Source of the DNA: Carnegiea gigantea
Taxonomy: Eukaryota > Streptophyta > Magnoliopsida > Caryophyllales > Cactaceae
Assembly (NCBI GenBank): GCA_029747015.1
Contig: JAKOGI010001984.1
Coordinates: forward strand, 91,179-155,178
Length of the DNA stretch: 64,000 nucleotides
Reading direction: 5' to 3'
The notes under the pieces were generated by a model that ran no database searches, was not told the origin of the DNA, and saw nothing but the letters and a program-made list of their open reading frames with translations. A program made the position numbers and the translations under genes. Of this stretch, positions 1 to 12,218 are shown piece by piece (positions within the stretch are counted from its first letter, which is position 1; each line of letters starts with the position of its first letter).

Positions 1-1141
1 TTATTATCTTTGTAAAATCGAAAAAAGTGAAAAAATTAAAGAAAAGTATCATTAGGCCAAGTTGATTCAAATCCAACAAAAATTCCTCAACCCATTCTCT
101 CTTATAACCCAAAAAGGGAAACAAAAAAATTAAAAATCAAACCACTAGCCCCCCATCCGTGCCCCTTACGTGATTCATTTCAGCCCATCTTCCCCTTTAT
201 TCCTCAAACTCTCTCTCCTTTCTTGCAGCCAGTAAGCCCAATAGAAACAAACCCCATCTTAGTTCGCCCTCCATCGCTCGCCCCCTCAAACTAGGGCACC
301 ACACCAACACCATCATCTTCCACCATCACCTCCAGCCTTATTCACCATAGTGCGCCCACGTGACACTGAATCATCCCTATCCAATTGGCAGCATCATCTC
401 TACCATCCACTTTTACCCGTAATCAGCCTGCCATGAACATGCTTGAAGATTGTAAAACAAGGCAGCAGCGCACATTGGGTAATCTAGGTTTAATTTTAGG
501 GTTGTTATTAGTTTTAATTCTAGCTTTAGATAATTTTAGGGTTGAATTTCAAGATTCATTTTAGAGGTTTAGGGTTTTAATTCAGGCATTTTCCTATCTT
601 GATTTTGTAATTTCATATTTGTTCTTATTTGCAAATTTTTATTTTTAAGTGTGGTCCGTTGAGTTAGAGTAGACAATTTTAAGGTTTGTTGATTTGGAGT
701 AGATCGGCATGTTGTTGATCTGGGTTATTCTGCTTCGGAGCTCTAATTTTTTTTTTGGGGGGGGGGGGCCACTAATGGAGCTCGACTCCATATCCTTCAT
801 CATCACATGGTTTCTTGGTTTGGTTTCTTGTTTCGATTTTTCTTGGCTTTTGGTATTGTTTTCCTGTTTTCAGTTCAGTTCCCCTTCCCTTGTTGCTCTA
901 TTTAGGTTGAGCTGATTTGGGTTTGGTTGTGGCTTTACTGCTTTGTTGCTCAGTTACTCTACTGCTCTGTTTTCAGATTTAGGAGAATGAATTTTGGAAT
1001 ACCGATTTTTGTTGGATTAATTATAGAAGTTAGATTGAGTTGCTTTTGCCATTGCTCTTTCCTGAATTCCTCTAATTGCACCTTTGTTTCCGTTTATTGT
1101 GGGGAGATGACCTCTAAATACTACGACAAAAGTTGTATGCT
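1..1141 (+). repeat. Element B 5' LTR, left portion (truncated by window edge and by element A)
   Basis: Aligns along its length with 25980-27335 (for example the shared tracts around 70-120 and 26045-26095), at roughly 85-88% identity by eye. Relative to the 3' LTR it lacks about 245 bp (27040-27285). It contains a T9G10 run near 748-768. Short reading frames in it (709-915, 927-1154) have no recognisable product. Confidence 0.85.
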
Positions 1142-3476
1142 TGTTAAGTCATAAATCATGCATTGTTTAAATAATTATTTTGATTATATTATATATATTA
1201 CTTCATCCAATTTACTTTATTTTATATATTTTTCAGGCTAAGCATTAATAAAATAAAGAGGAGAAGAGAAGACGTCAAAGTTCAGATTTTACATGCTAAG
1301 TTATCAAGTCACTCCAAAAATAATGATTTATGAAAAAATATTATTTCCATAATGATTTACTTAGGCTAGGGTTACAAAATTATTACTCCTAATTTAAGAG
1401 AAACTAGAAGACTTGGAAGAGAAGAGTCCAAAGAAGAAAACTCTAGTAGTATATTATTATTATTATTTAAAAAAAAAAGCCATCCCTAATGTCCCCTATA
1501 TACCTCACGCCTAACCTCTCATAAATCCCTCATCTCACACCTCCTCACGGTCCTCATTCGGTCATCATTAGCATCCCCCCAAAAATCAGAAAACTCCTCA
1601 TCCTCTCCCTCACGCATCACACCCAACATCTTCATCATCATCATCGATCCACATCACAATAGCAGCATCATCATCTTCAAAATCTTCAGCTGTCATCGCT
1701 ATCATAATCTCCTAGCCATAATAAGCAAGCAGTATTATTCTGAATTTTTTTTACTTCTAGTATTTATTTTTTATTTTATTTGTGTTTAGTTTATTATCAA
1801 ACATGAAAGCTTTGGTTAATCATTGTGATTTTATTTTTAATATAAGTGAGTAATTTCCTTGTGCTTAGTATAATCTATTTGAAACCATGCTAGATTAATT
1901 ACTTTGAAACAAGTTTTATGCTTTATTATCTAGTTGATTTTTATTCATGATTCTATAATAATTAGTATTTATCATTTATGATATTCACGTTAGATTAATT
2001 AGAATGCGTGCTAATTAGTTTAATACGAATTCATATGATAATTTAAAAGGCTTTAATGCGTAAACATTATCATCTTTTAGGAATAAGTATCACCCTAATT
2101 AACCATAGATGGCTCAAACACATCTCTTTTAACTAGGTAATCATTATAGATCTTTGTTAAATCAATTTGCTGGTAAATTAGTTACAAGACATTAGATGAT
2201 GTTTTTCTAAAACTTAATGCTCTGGTTTGATTAAATTCTTACGCTAGTATTAGGGTTATCAAAACTAGTAGGGTTTATATTATGATTAGACCTAAATAAA
2301 CTATAATATAAGGAAAAATGAAAAAGATCCACTATTGGATGTCTTTTACAGTCTAACTCATAAATAAATCGATTTCTGTGTTCATGATAAATATTAATTT
2401 GCATGGTGGATATAGTTTATGCTGAGTATTTTTCATAAATTTGGTATCATTGATAATTATTCCTTGCTTTTTAGTTAATTTCTCTAGTTTGTCGATTTTA
2501 ATTCTTCAATTTATAAGCTTTAATATAAATTTCGTTTACCCTCCCAAAAGAGTAGTTTTTTAGGAGTGCCTTGGTAACGTTAGATCGGTTAGATTTTGAT
2601 TTTTAGTATGATTATAATTTTCAGCTTTAATTTCTATTTTGTTTGACCATTTATTTACTGATTTGTTAGAAATTAGGTTTAAAAAATAGTTTCTTTTGTG
2701 TTTTTTCATGTTTTAACCAATTCAGGGTTATAAAGTATTCTAATTTTCTGCTATTTAATTTCATAATTTTTGGAAATTATTTCATAATTTTTTAGAATTA
2801 TTTCGTGAATTGGATATGTGTAGGTTTTTATTTTAATAATTTTAAAAAAATTATGTTTTTAATTTTTATTTTATATTTTTAGGGTTTTATTAAGTCCAGA
2901 AAATTATATTCCAAAATCTGGGTAATTGTTTTATTTATTTTCATATTTATATTAGTACAGTTTATTATTTGTCTAATTTCACATTTTATTTTCTATTTTA
3001 ATTTTCTGTAGTTAATTTTCTGTTTTAATTTTTCTGAATTTAATTACATATAATTTTGGAGATATAAAGTTATAAACTTGCAGAATATTAATTTAGATTA
3101 CTTTCCGTGATTTTTAATATTAGTTTTCTGCTTGTTATTTTCTGTTTTAATTTTCAGTCTAATATTATGTGATTATTTCTGTTTCTATTTTTCAGACTAT
3201 TTAGGGTAGCTATTAACTGTTTTTATTTCCAGAATTAAATTTAGAATATTTAGGGGTAATATTAACAATTTTTTCAGATTTTTACTTGTTTAATTTGATT
3301 TGTTTTAGTATTATAAAAGAAATTAAAATAAATTAAAGTAGTAAAATTAATTAGACTTAAACTAGCTTACTATCAAAATCTTTCCTCGTGGGATCGATCT
3401 CTACTTTCCTATACTATAAATCTTATTTATAAATCAAAGTAATAGTTTAATTTGTAACTCTACGATAAGCTTTACA
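1142..3476 (+). repeat. Element A 5' LTR (2335 bp)
   Basis: Pairs with 19917-22250 over its whole length. About 30 differences in the first 270 aligned bases by hand suggest roughly 10% divergence. AT-rich. A conserved tract near 3383-3420 (tcctcgtgggatcgatct) resembles the motif found shortly before the PBS in Athila-like elements. No coding capacity is seen. Confidence 0.9.
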
Positions 3477-3481
3477 AATTT

Positions 3482-3500
3482 TGGCCCTGTTGCGGGGGGA
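3482..3500 (+). other. Primer-binding site of element A (tRNA-Asp type, mutated)
   Basis: tggccctgttgcgggggga lies 5 bp after the LTR end. It is a mutated match to the PBS read by the plant tRNA-Asp 3' end (TGGCGCCGTTGCCGGGGA), typical of Athila elements. The intact-looking equivalent in element B is at 22299. Confidence 0.75.
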
Positions 3501-3596
3501 GGAAAATAGTATCGTTATTTTACTTCTATTTAATTTTACTACTTTTATTATTTTGTTTTAACTCTAGTATTTTATTTTTATAGGCTGTTTTAGTTT

Positions 3597-4664
3597 ATGA
3601 GATTAAGAAGTGGTCATATGATCGAAGAGAAAAAGAAACATACGTTTGAGGTGTCTGAAAGTAAAGTAAGTGATTCTGAATCTGTAAGCTCCGAATCGCT
3701 AAGTTGTGAAGTTTTTAAAGTTGAGATGGCTGCTTTACGTGAACTTATTGTACCTAATGTGGAAACTCAACCTTTGTCTATTACTTATCCTTTATTAGAC
3801 CGACTATTTAAATTGAACTCTGGATTTTTAAATTTGCTACTAAGTTTCGTGGATTGCCTGGTGAGGATCCTTATCGTCATATTAATGAGTTCATTATTAC
3901 TTGTTCGACCATGCAACCTGAGGCTATCACACTGGACCAAATTAAATTGAGGGCCTTTCTTTTCTCACTTCAGGATAAGGCCAAAGACTGGTTATATTAC
4001 TTACCTGCTGCAACATTCGCTACATGGACCCAAGTTCATAAAGCATTTTTAGAAAAAAAAATTTCCCGCGTCTAGAATTGGATCCGTTAGAAAAGAAATG
4101 TGTGGAATTAAACAAATGAATGAGGAAACTTTCCATGAGTATTGGGAACGTTTTAATAAATTATATGGTAGTTGTCCCCAACATCAAATTTCTGAACAAT
4201 TATTGATTCAATATTTATATGAAGGTTTATTACCTATAGATAGAAATATGGTGGATGCTGCTAGTGGGGGGGCTTTGGTTAATAAGGCTCTAGCTCCAGT
4301 TAGGAAATTATTTAATATCATGGCACAAAACACTCAACAATTTAGAACTAGGGAAACCCAGTTTAAGAAGGTCAATAAGCTAAGCTTAGGTCCATTTGTA
4401 GAGACCCAGTTGCCTCAGGTCATTGCTCTGCTGAACAAACTCATCACTGAAGGAGTTCAGAAAGCAGTAGTGGGTGGTACTTGCTGTTTAGAGGGACATG
4501 CTACTTATGCATGCCCTACACTTCAAGGGGGTGATGTGAATGTAATGTTTTCTAACCAGGGCCAAAAAAAGTATAACCCTTGCTCCAACACTTATAATGA
4601 AGGATGGAGCGACCACCCCAACCTTAAGTATAGACATAGGAACAACCCCCTAGGTTTTGACTAA
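3597..4664 (+). pseudogene. Element A gag (frameshifted)
   Basis: Capsid/nucleocapsid precursor remnant. The reading shifts from frame 3 (3597-about 3840, MRLRSGHMIEEKKKH) to frame 2 (3854-4070, FRGLPGEDPYRHINEF region, with DWLYYLPAATFATW) and back to frame 3 (4098-4664, ETFHEYWERFNKLYGSCP). The middle section is the conserved retrotransposon gag core. A degenerate zinc knuckle, C..C....GH....C, lies near 4480-4515 (CCLEGHATYACP). At least two frameshifts prevent translation as one protein. Confidence 0.85.
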
Positions 4665-4856
4665 CCATCACAAAATCCATTTGCTCAGGATAGAACAAAT
4701 TTTCTTTTAGAGCAAGTTATAAAAAAGATGGATGACCAAAAAAAGGAGGTTAACACTAGGTTTCAGAAGATAGAGATGACTCTCAAATAGGTCCAGGAGA
4801 GAAAAACTGCTACTAATACCATAGTTAGCAACCCCTAGTCCTAAATACAACATAGG

Positions 4857-5987
4857 TTGCCATCTCAACCATTCCAAAATTTGAAGGAAAATATGAGTGC
4901 CATGACACTTAGGAGTAGGAAAGAGTTAAAGGAACCTAGGAAGAATAGAGAGCTAGAGCATAAAATAGATGTCAACAAACCTGAATCTAACCAAGATCAA
5001 GACACTACATCTAATGCTAAGGAAGTAGGCGAGAAAAAGAAGGAACTTTATAAACCATTACCACCTTTTCCTAGTAGAGTAAGAGGGAAAACCCCTAGGG
5101 TAGATGAGGCAAACCAAGAAATCTTAGAAACATTTAGAAAGGTAGAGATCAACATTTCTCTCCTATGTGCCATAAAGCAGGTGTCTCGTTATGGCAAGTT
5201 TCTTAAAGGGCTTTGTACTGCAAAACATAAATTGAAAGGGAATGAAAAGGCAAGTGTGGGGCAAAACGTGTCTGCTATTTTCCAAAAGAAGCTTCCCCCT
5301 AAATGTAAGGACCCAGGTGTATTCTCTATTCCTTGTAAAATTGAAAACCTCTCCTTTGATAAAGCCATGCTTGATTTAGGAGCTTCCATTAATGTGTTGC
5401 CTAGGTTTATTTATGACAAACTACACTTACAAGAGTTCAAGAAAACTGATTTAGTTATTCACTTAGCTGATAGGAGTAATGTATGCCTAGATGGAGTTTT
5501 AGAAGATGTCTTAGTTCAAGTCAATAAGCTTGTTTTTCTTGCTGACTTTTATGCATTGGACATAGGTGATGCATGCCATGATGTTCCCATATTGCTTGGT
5601 AGACCATTTCTTAAAACATTTAGGACAAAAATAGATGTGCATGCAAGAACATTAACTATGAAATTTGATGGTGAAATTATTAAGTATAATATTTTTGATG
5701 CTATGGGATTTCCTGGTGATGTGAACTATTTATGTGCACTTAATGTAATTGATGAATTGTCTCAAAATGCTCATGAACTGTCTCATGGTGATGAATTGTT
5801 AACTGTACTTACTCAAGGTTTGGATCAGTTTGTGTTTCATAATGTGCCTTACTATATTAATGATGAGTTAGTGGGTAATATAAAGTCTTTGATGCAATTG
5901 CATGTAGTAGACAGACCTAGGAAGCTAGACTTGCCTGAAAGTGACGCGAAGATACTACCCTCTCACATTTCACCCCCTAAGCTATAA
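4857..5987 (+). pseudogene. Element A gag C-terminus and aspartic protease
   Basis: Begins after a stop-rich interval (4665-4856) in the same frame as the end of gag. The N-terminal part contains the MTLRSRKEL motif seen in Athila-type polyproteins, then a charged linker. The retropepsin signature DLGASINVLP lies around codons 172-181 and ILLGRPFLKTFRTKID follows about 75 residues later, as in retroviral-type proteases. It ends at a TAA that interrupts the path to RT. It would process the polyprotein if intact. Confidence 0.85.
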
Positions 5988-6002
5988 CTAAAACCATTAC
6001 CT

Positions 6003-6953
6003 AAAAATCTTAAGTATGCTTATTTAGGGGATGATGAGACTTTACCTATTACAATCTCTAGTGCACTTACATCTGAACAAGAAGATAAACTTGTTATGGT
6101 GCTTACAGAATACAGTGGAGCGTCAGGGTGGACTTTAGTAGACCTTAAAGGACTTAGCCCCACGTTATGTTCATACAAAATCACATTAGAATTAGATGCT
6201 AAGCTTAAGAGAGGCCCTCATCGAAGACTAAATCCACATATGATGGAGGTAGTTCAAAAAGAAATTCTTAAGTGGCTAGATGCTAGAGTAATATAACCCA
6301 TCACTGATTCTAGGTGGGTTAGTCCTATCTATGCGGTTCCTAAAAAAAGGGAAACAATAGTAGTGCAGAACAAGGAAGGTGAGTGAATACCTACTAGAGT
6401 CCAGAGTGGTTGGAGAGTGTGTATTGACAATAGAAAGCTTAACAAGGCCACAAAGAAGGACCATTTTCCATTGCCCTTTATGGACCAACTGTTAGAGAGA
6501 TTAGCTAGGAGGTCACATTATTGCTTTTTAGATGGCTATTCAGGTTATATTCAGGTCGCTATAGCTCCTGTGGATCATAAAAAGACCACTTTTACCTGTT
6601 CTTTTGGCACCTATGCTTTTAGAAGGATGCCTTTTGGTCTATGTAATGCTCCCGCTACATTTCAAAGATGTATGATGAGTATCTTTTTTGATTTTATCAC
6701 CAAAAATATAGAAGTTTTCATGGATGATTTTACTATCCATGGTGATTCTTTTGATGAGTGCTCGCATCACCTTACATTAATACTTAAGCATTGCATTGAG
6801 ACTAATTTCGTCCTTAACTTTGAAAAGTGTCATTTCATGGTGGAGTATAGGGAAGTACTAGGTCATGTAGTGTCATGTAAGGGCTTAGAGATTGACAAGG
6901 CTAAAGTAGAAATTATTCAATCTTTGCCTATCTATAGTGGGTCAAGGAGGTGA
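6003..6953 (+). pseudogene. Element A reverse transcriptase (stops in frame)
   Basis: Frame 3 throughout, with stops near 6294 and 6384. Visible RT blocks are SRWVSPIYAVPKK, GWRVCIDNRKLNKATKKDHF, YCFLDGYSGYIQVAIAP, MPFGLCNAPATFQRCM and the catalytic block EVFMDDFTIHGDSF, which retains the two aspartates. The downstream LGHVVSCKGLEID thumb block is present. The frame then shifts by one base near 6950 into RNase H. Confidence 0.9.
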
Positions 6954-7438
6954 GGTCATTTTTAGGTCATGTTGGATTTTATAGAAGATTTATCAAGGAT
7001 TTTTCTAATATTGCCTCTCCTTTATGTGCTTTGCTTGTAAAAGATGCTTTATTTGATTTTAGTGAGGACTGTAGGAGAACTTTTGACCAATTGAAGTTGA
7101 AATTAACCATGACTCCTATAGGACAAGCCCCTAACTGGGCCCTGCCTTTTGAATTGATGTGCGATGCTAGTGACAAGGCAGTATGGGCAGTCTTAGGTCA
7201 AAGAGTAGGGAAGGTACCTCATATGATTTATTATGCTTCAAGATCTCTAGACCTAGCACAATGTAACTACACTGCTACTGAAAAGGAAATGTATGTTGTT
7301 GTTTTTGCTCTAAAAAAGTTTCATCCTCATCTATTAGGTGTTAAAGTTACTGTTTATACTGATCATTCTACTATTAAACATCTGTTAAGTAAGAGTGACT
7401 CAAAACCAAGATTGATTAGATGCGTCCTACTACTGTAA
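6950..7438 (+). pseudogene. Element A RNase H domain
   Basis: Frame 2. It starts with [18 protein letters not shown], which is the RT connection, followed by RNase H residues in [31 protein letters not shown] and [12 protein letters not shown]. It ends with a frameshifted or mutated tail (RCVLLL, then stop) just before integrase. Confidence 0.88.
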
Positions 7439-7447
7439 GAATTCCAA

Positions 7448-8585
7448 TTGGAGATTAAAGATAAACCACGAGCTGAAAATTTAGTAGCTAACCATCTAAG
7501 CAGGCTAGACAATGGGGAGAGTGGGAATCCGTTGAGCGATTATTTTCCTGATGAGACTTTATATGCTATCACTGATAGGCTACCTTGGTATGCTGATATG
7601 GTTCATTATATAGTTATCAAAACCTTCCCCATAGACTTGTCTACAACCCAAAAAGAGAAGATAAGAGCTCAATCAAAATATTATGTTTGGAATAAGCCAT
7701 ATTTATACAAATTTTATGGAGATCAAATTATAAGGCGATGTGTAGATGACAGTGAATTTCATTCAATTTTAACTTTCTGTCACTCTTCTCAAAGTGGAGG
7801 ACATTTTGGACCCAAAAGAACGGCACACAAAGTTCTTGAATGTGGATTTTATTGGCCTACTATTTTTAGGGATGCATATGAATTTTGCAAAAGATGTGAA
7901 GCATGCCAAAAAGATAGAAAATTTATCTAGAAGGAATCAAATGCCTCTGCATAATGTGTATGTTTGTGAGATTTTTGATGTATGGGTGCTGATTTTATGG
8001 GACCTTTTCCCCCTTCTTTTGATTTTACTTATATTCTTATGCTTGTTGACTATGTGTCTAAGTGGATTGAAGCTGTGATGATGCTAAAACTGTGGTGAAG
8101 CATGTTAAATCTCTCATTCTACAAAGATATGGAGTTCTTAAAGCAGTCATCAGTGATAGGGGAACACATTTTTGTAATAGAGCCTTAGGTGCCTTATTAG
8201 TCAAATATCATGTAACTCATAAGGTGTCTACTAGATATCATCCCCAAACAAATGGTCGAGCTAAAATCTCCAATAAAGAGATTAAGGGCATATTAGAAAT
8301 GGTTGTTAGATTAGATAAGAAAGATTGGAGTCTTAGGTTAGATGAAACTCTTTGGGCCTATAGGAATGCATATAATACTATATATGTCACCTTATAGGTT
8401 AGTTTTTGGTAAAGCATGTCATCCTCCTGTAGAACTAGAGCATAAATCATATTGGACTGTAAAGTAGTGTAGTCTAGATTATGATCTAGGAGGAAAGGAG
8501 CGTAAGCTGAAATTGCAGGAATTAGAAGAGATTCGCCTGGAAGCCAATGACAATTTCGTAATCTACAAAGGTAAAGCCAAAGCCT
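7448..8585 (+). pseudogene. Element A integrase (frameshifted)
   Basis: Starts in frame 2 with NHLSRLDNGE and a zinc-binding HHCC domain (histidines in FCHSSQSGGH, cysteines in CKRCEACQ near 7890-7915). It then breaks after 7930. The catalytic core continues in frame 1 from 8092, with ISDRGTHF carrying the second Asp and [17 protein letters not shown] carrying the Glu. Further decayed integrase sequence continues to about 8585 in shifting frames. Confidence 0.85.
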
Positions 8586-8952
8586 TATGCATGGAGTAAC
8601 CCATGTTGGGAGAGTTATGCCCGTTTTTGGGTCGATCAATGACTCGAACCAAACTAACAGTCAAAAAAAAAAAATAATAATGATGAGAATAAATTGTTTG
8701 CTTTGGCACCTCTATTCGGGTGAATGTGAGACAGGGAGTGTTTAATTTCTAAGACCTTATATGAGCCTCAAACATATGCGCAAGTGGAGTTCAAAAAAAA
8801 GGGAAGAAGAAGAAGAAAAGAAGAAGAAAAAAATACAAGGCAAGTTTAGAATCAATTTCAACGAGTTATTCCTTCTAGTTCAATTGTCTCTATAGTTATA
8901 CCATACTTAATTTTTCTATCGTAAAATTTTTAGACCTCTTAATTGACATATG
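8586..8952 (+). other. Element A 3' untranslated region, left of the copia insertion
   Basis: No coding capacity. It contains A-rich and GAA/AAG-rich tracts (about 8800-8835). The last five bases, atatg at 8948-8952, are the target site duplicated by element C. The same region resumes at 19640. Confidence 0.7.
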
Positions 8953-10424
8953 TGCTGATTATATTTAGTTTTGATGATAACAAATCCAAGAGTAACATAT
9001 TTGCCTAAATAATGTTGTTCCAAACAAGCTCTCTAAACAGGGCCTAATACACCGTTGTTCCTACACCGCTGTTTGTGATATTTTATTAACCTGGTGGCTA
9101 AATGTTGAGAACAAGTCTTAGGAACAGGTTCCGAGCTTCAGTGACACAAGATCAGCAAACAACACATATGGTTTAAGTCTTGAGGAACATTCAGCTGCAC
9201 AAGATCACCCAAGGAATCAAGGTGACCAAGGTGTTTTGGAGCAGCATATTCACTCTTGACAAGACAACTAATTCTTACAAGGAGTCTTGGTTAATTTAAT
9301 TTTTATCTTTTACACTCTTGTTAATATGCCAATCTTGAAAGTATCATTTTTAGCACTTCTTGAAAACGGTTTTCGAAAAGTTGCTTTGGGACACCATTTC
9401 CAAACAACCCTGCAAACAGGGTGCCTAGGGTGTTCTCAAAAACTACAGCAGCTACATCAGTCTTATCTGGAAATTTGCTTCGGTTGGCTGCCAGATCTAA
9501 AAAGATTTGTTTTGAATTTGAAAAAAAAAAATTGCAAAACCGTTTTTACTAAAGATTTCTCTTAAAAGATTCTTATCCCTTATTTTTAGGTCTTGATTGA
9601 ATTTGGGATAAATCAAGATTTTATTCTTTTTAAGCTAGATTACTCGGCCAAGATATTTTAAGAAAATCTTCTCTCCTCTCTTAGCCGTTGGAAATCTTTG
9701 GTGAATCTTCTAAGCGACTAAAAATAGAGGATTTTCCCTATCTTTTGAAAAGAATAGCCGTTGGGTTGTGCGTTTAAATATTGAAATTCTCTCTCCCATT
9801 TGACAATCCGATTTTTACAAAGAAGTAAGAGATTTTTAGAGCTGAATTTCAAAGAGAAAAACCGTGAGAAGATTGTGCTTAACTGAGCTTTCAATTTCTT
9901 GGCATAATAGGACTTCATTGTACCTTACATCTGCTTAAGTCAGAAGCACCCCAGTAAGGTGTTTTGTACCCCTGTTCTCAGAACAGAAAGTGAGTGAGTG
10001 TGTCCTCAGTCGTGTGGACTTTGGACGTGTCCTATCTGGTGAGATTGGACGTGGTGTAACCTGTCTTAGGGAAGAAGGTTACGTGGGTTACAAGTTGTAA
10101 CAAGGAGTGTTGCTTTTGTAACGTTTTCAGCCCGTTAGTGAAGTGGTTAAATCCTACACGAGGTAGGTCGTGGTTTTTCACACCTCAGTTGGGCTAGAGG
10201 TGTTTTCCACGTAAAAATTGTGTGTGCTTTATTTCCGCATTTATTACTTTGAATTTCGCTACTGAATCAATTGAGAACAACCGCTACAAACAAGGCGTAA
10301 GGTTGTTTGTGATTTACAAACAATCTCTGCAATCAAGTGCTACGGTTGTTTGTCTGTTATTAGGTGAAAATCGATCACCACAATTCACCCCCCTCTTGTG
10401 GTTGTGTACTCTTGGAATTCAACA
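8953..10424 (+). repeat. Element C 5' LTR
   Basis: Near-identical to 18160-19634. Starts TGCTGATT (TGTTGATT in the 3' copy) and ends TTCAACA. Contains the motif CAAACAGGG twice (9033, 9415), which recurs throughout the element. Small reading frames in it are mirrored in the other LTR and are not genes. Confidence 0.97.
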
Positions 10425-10426
10425 AG

Positions 10427-10438
10427 TGGTATCAGAGC
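10427..10438 (+). other. Primer-binding site of element C (tRNA-iMet)
   Basis: tggtatcagagc starts 2 bp after the LTR. It is the standard PBS complementary to the 3' end of plant initiator tRNA-Met used by most copia elements. Confidence 0.95.
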
Positions 10439-10479
10439 GGGTTCTCTCAAAAGGGCTAGCACCTTGAGAGATTCTGAAG

Positions 10480-12212
10480 ATGAGTACACCACAAGGAATC
10501 CTTGAAGGGCAATCCATTACTCGTCCACCCTATTTCAACGGCCAACATTATAGTTGGTGGAAGAATAGGATGGAGAACTATATTCAGGCAGAAGATTATG
10601 AATTATGGATGCTCATCAAGAACGGGCCCCTTGTTCCCACCAAGGTGCTTGAAGATGGTAAGAAGGTTCCCAAGGAACCCATAGAGTTTGATGGTGAAGA
10701 CTATAAGAAAATGGAAAAGAATGCCAAGGCCAAGAAGCTATTATATTTTGGCCTAGGTCCAGATGAATATACACGTATCTCGGAGTGTGAGTCAGCTCAG
10801 GAGATATGGAATGCCCTCCAAGTAGCTCATGAAGGAACAAGTCAAGTCAAACAATCACGTATTGAGCTACTTATGAGGCAATATGAGTTGTTTGATATGG
10901 GTGATCGTGAGAACGTGATGGATATGTACACACGCTTCACCCACATAACAAACGAGCTAAAATCCCTGGGAAAATCCTTCACCACAGAAGAGCTGGTGAG
11001 GAAGATTCTAAGGATTTTGCCTCGGTCTTGGGAAGCGAAGGTGACAGCCATCCAAGAAGCTAAAGACATGAACAAGATCACCCTCGACGAGTTGATTGGC
11101 AATCTTCAAACCTATGAACTCAGAAAGAACTCACAACAAAAAGAGGAGCAGAAGAAGGATCGTGGGCTTGCCTTGAAAGCACAAGAGGATGATGACTCTG
11201 ACCTTGAGGATGAAGAGATGGCCTTAATGACAAGAAAGTTCAAGAAATTCTTCAAAAAGGTCAAAGAAAACAGCAAAAGAAAAGACTTCAGTAAGTCCAG
11301 AAACACCCCCCGAGAACAGTTCACAGGGTGTTTCAAGTGTGGCAAACCAGATCACATTGTGAAGAACTGTCCACTACTTCGAGAAGAGCAAGAGCAAGAA
11401 CACCCCAGGAAACAAGGTAGAAAACAAGCTACAAGCAGTTCTGGGAGACGATTCTCGAAGGCTATGCTTGCTGCCTGGGGAGATTCCTCTGAGGATGAAG
11501 GTGAGTCTGAAACTGATGAAGGTGCTGTAACTCTCATGGCACAAAGTGACACGGATTCAGATGATGAATCAACAAACAGTCTTACTAATCTCAAGAACAA
11601 GGTACGTGGTCTCAATAAAACAACTCTCGAAGAACTTTTGTATACCTTGATGGATACTTGTGCTGAATTGAAACGAGATGTCCGAGACCTAGAACTAGAA
11701 AATGAGATCTTAAAAATGAAAAACTGGGCTTACATGAAAATATTAATACGCTCAAAGAAAACCTCTTTATAAAAGAAGGAGATTATTCTCGAATGGAGGA
11801 AAAACTCTTTGAGGTGGAAGGAATGGTTGAGTCCTTGCTCAGGGAGAACAAGGGTTTGCATGCTAATATAGAAAAACTGGAAACCGAGCTTATCACAACC
11901 AAGCGCTGGAACAAGTCCTCACAAGCCCTTGATTGGTTAAACACTCACCACAGTCGAAACAAAAAGGGACTTGGATATAAGCCTAAACGAACAGTTTACC
12001 CAATTCATAGAAAGTATGTGGGATTACCTGAAAACATTGTTTGCTTTCATTGTGGTAAAACTGGTCACTATCGATATTCATGTCCTCTGAGAAGGTATGT
12101 CATTGAAAAAAATGAAAGGTATGTGAAACAAATCTGGATTAGAAAAGATGAGCTTTACTTGTCTAAAAGAATGGGACCCAAGTGGATCTGGGTTCCCAAA
12201 ACTAACCTGTGA
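10480..12212 (+). pseudogene. Element C gag with two zinc knuckles
   Basis: The ATG at 10480 opens a 430-codon frame starting MSTPQGILEGQSITRPPYF. The capsid core includes YSWWKNRMENYIQAEDYELW and a UBN2-type gag region (EIWNALQVAHEGT). A first CCHC knuckle, CFKCGKPDHIVKNC, lies at about 11329-11370. Acidic low-complexity and leucine-rich coiled-coil-like segments follow. A one-base frameshift near 11735-11760 moves the rest into frame 3 (11793-12212), which carries a second knuckle, CFHCGKTGHYRYSC (about 12040-12080). A TGA at 12210 separates gag from protease in the same frame. Confidence 0.9.
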
Positions 12213-12218
12213 TTTGTT

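Noticed and set aside
9718..9918. Minus-strand ORF in the copia LTR, duplicated at 18928-19128
   Set aside because: Identical in both LTRs because the LTRs are identical; AT-rich, no domain. The plus-strand ORFs at 9287/18533 and 10222/19432 are rejected for the same reason.
10425..10440. tRNA-Met gene
   Set aside because: Only the 12-base primer-binding complement is present, right after the LTR; same at 50709.
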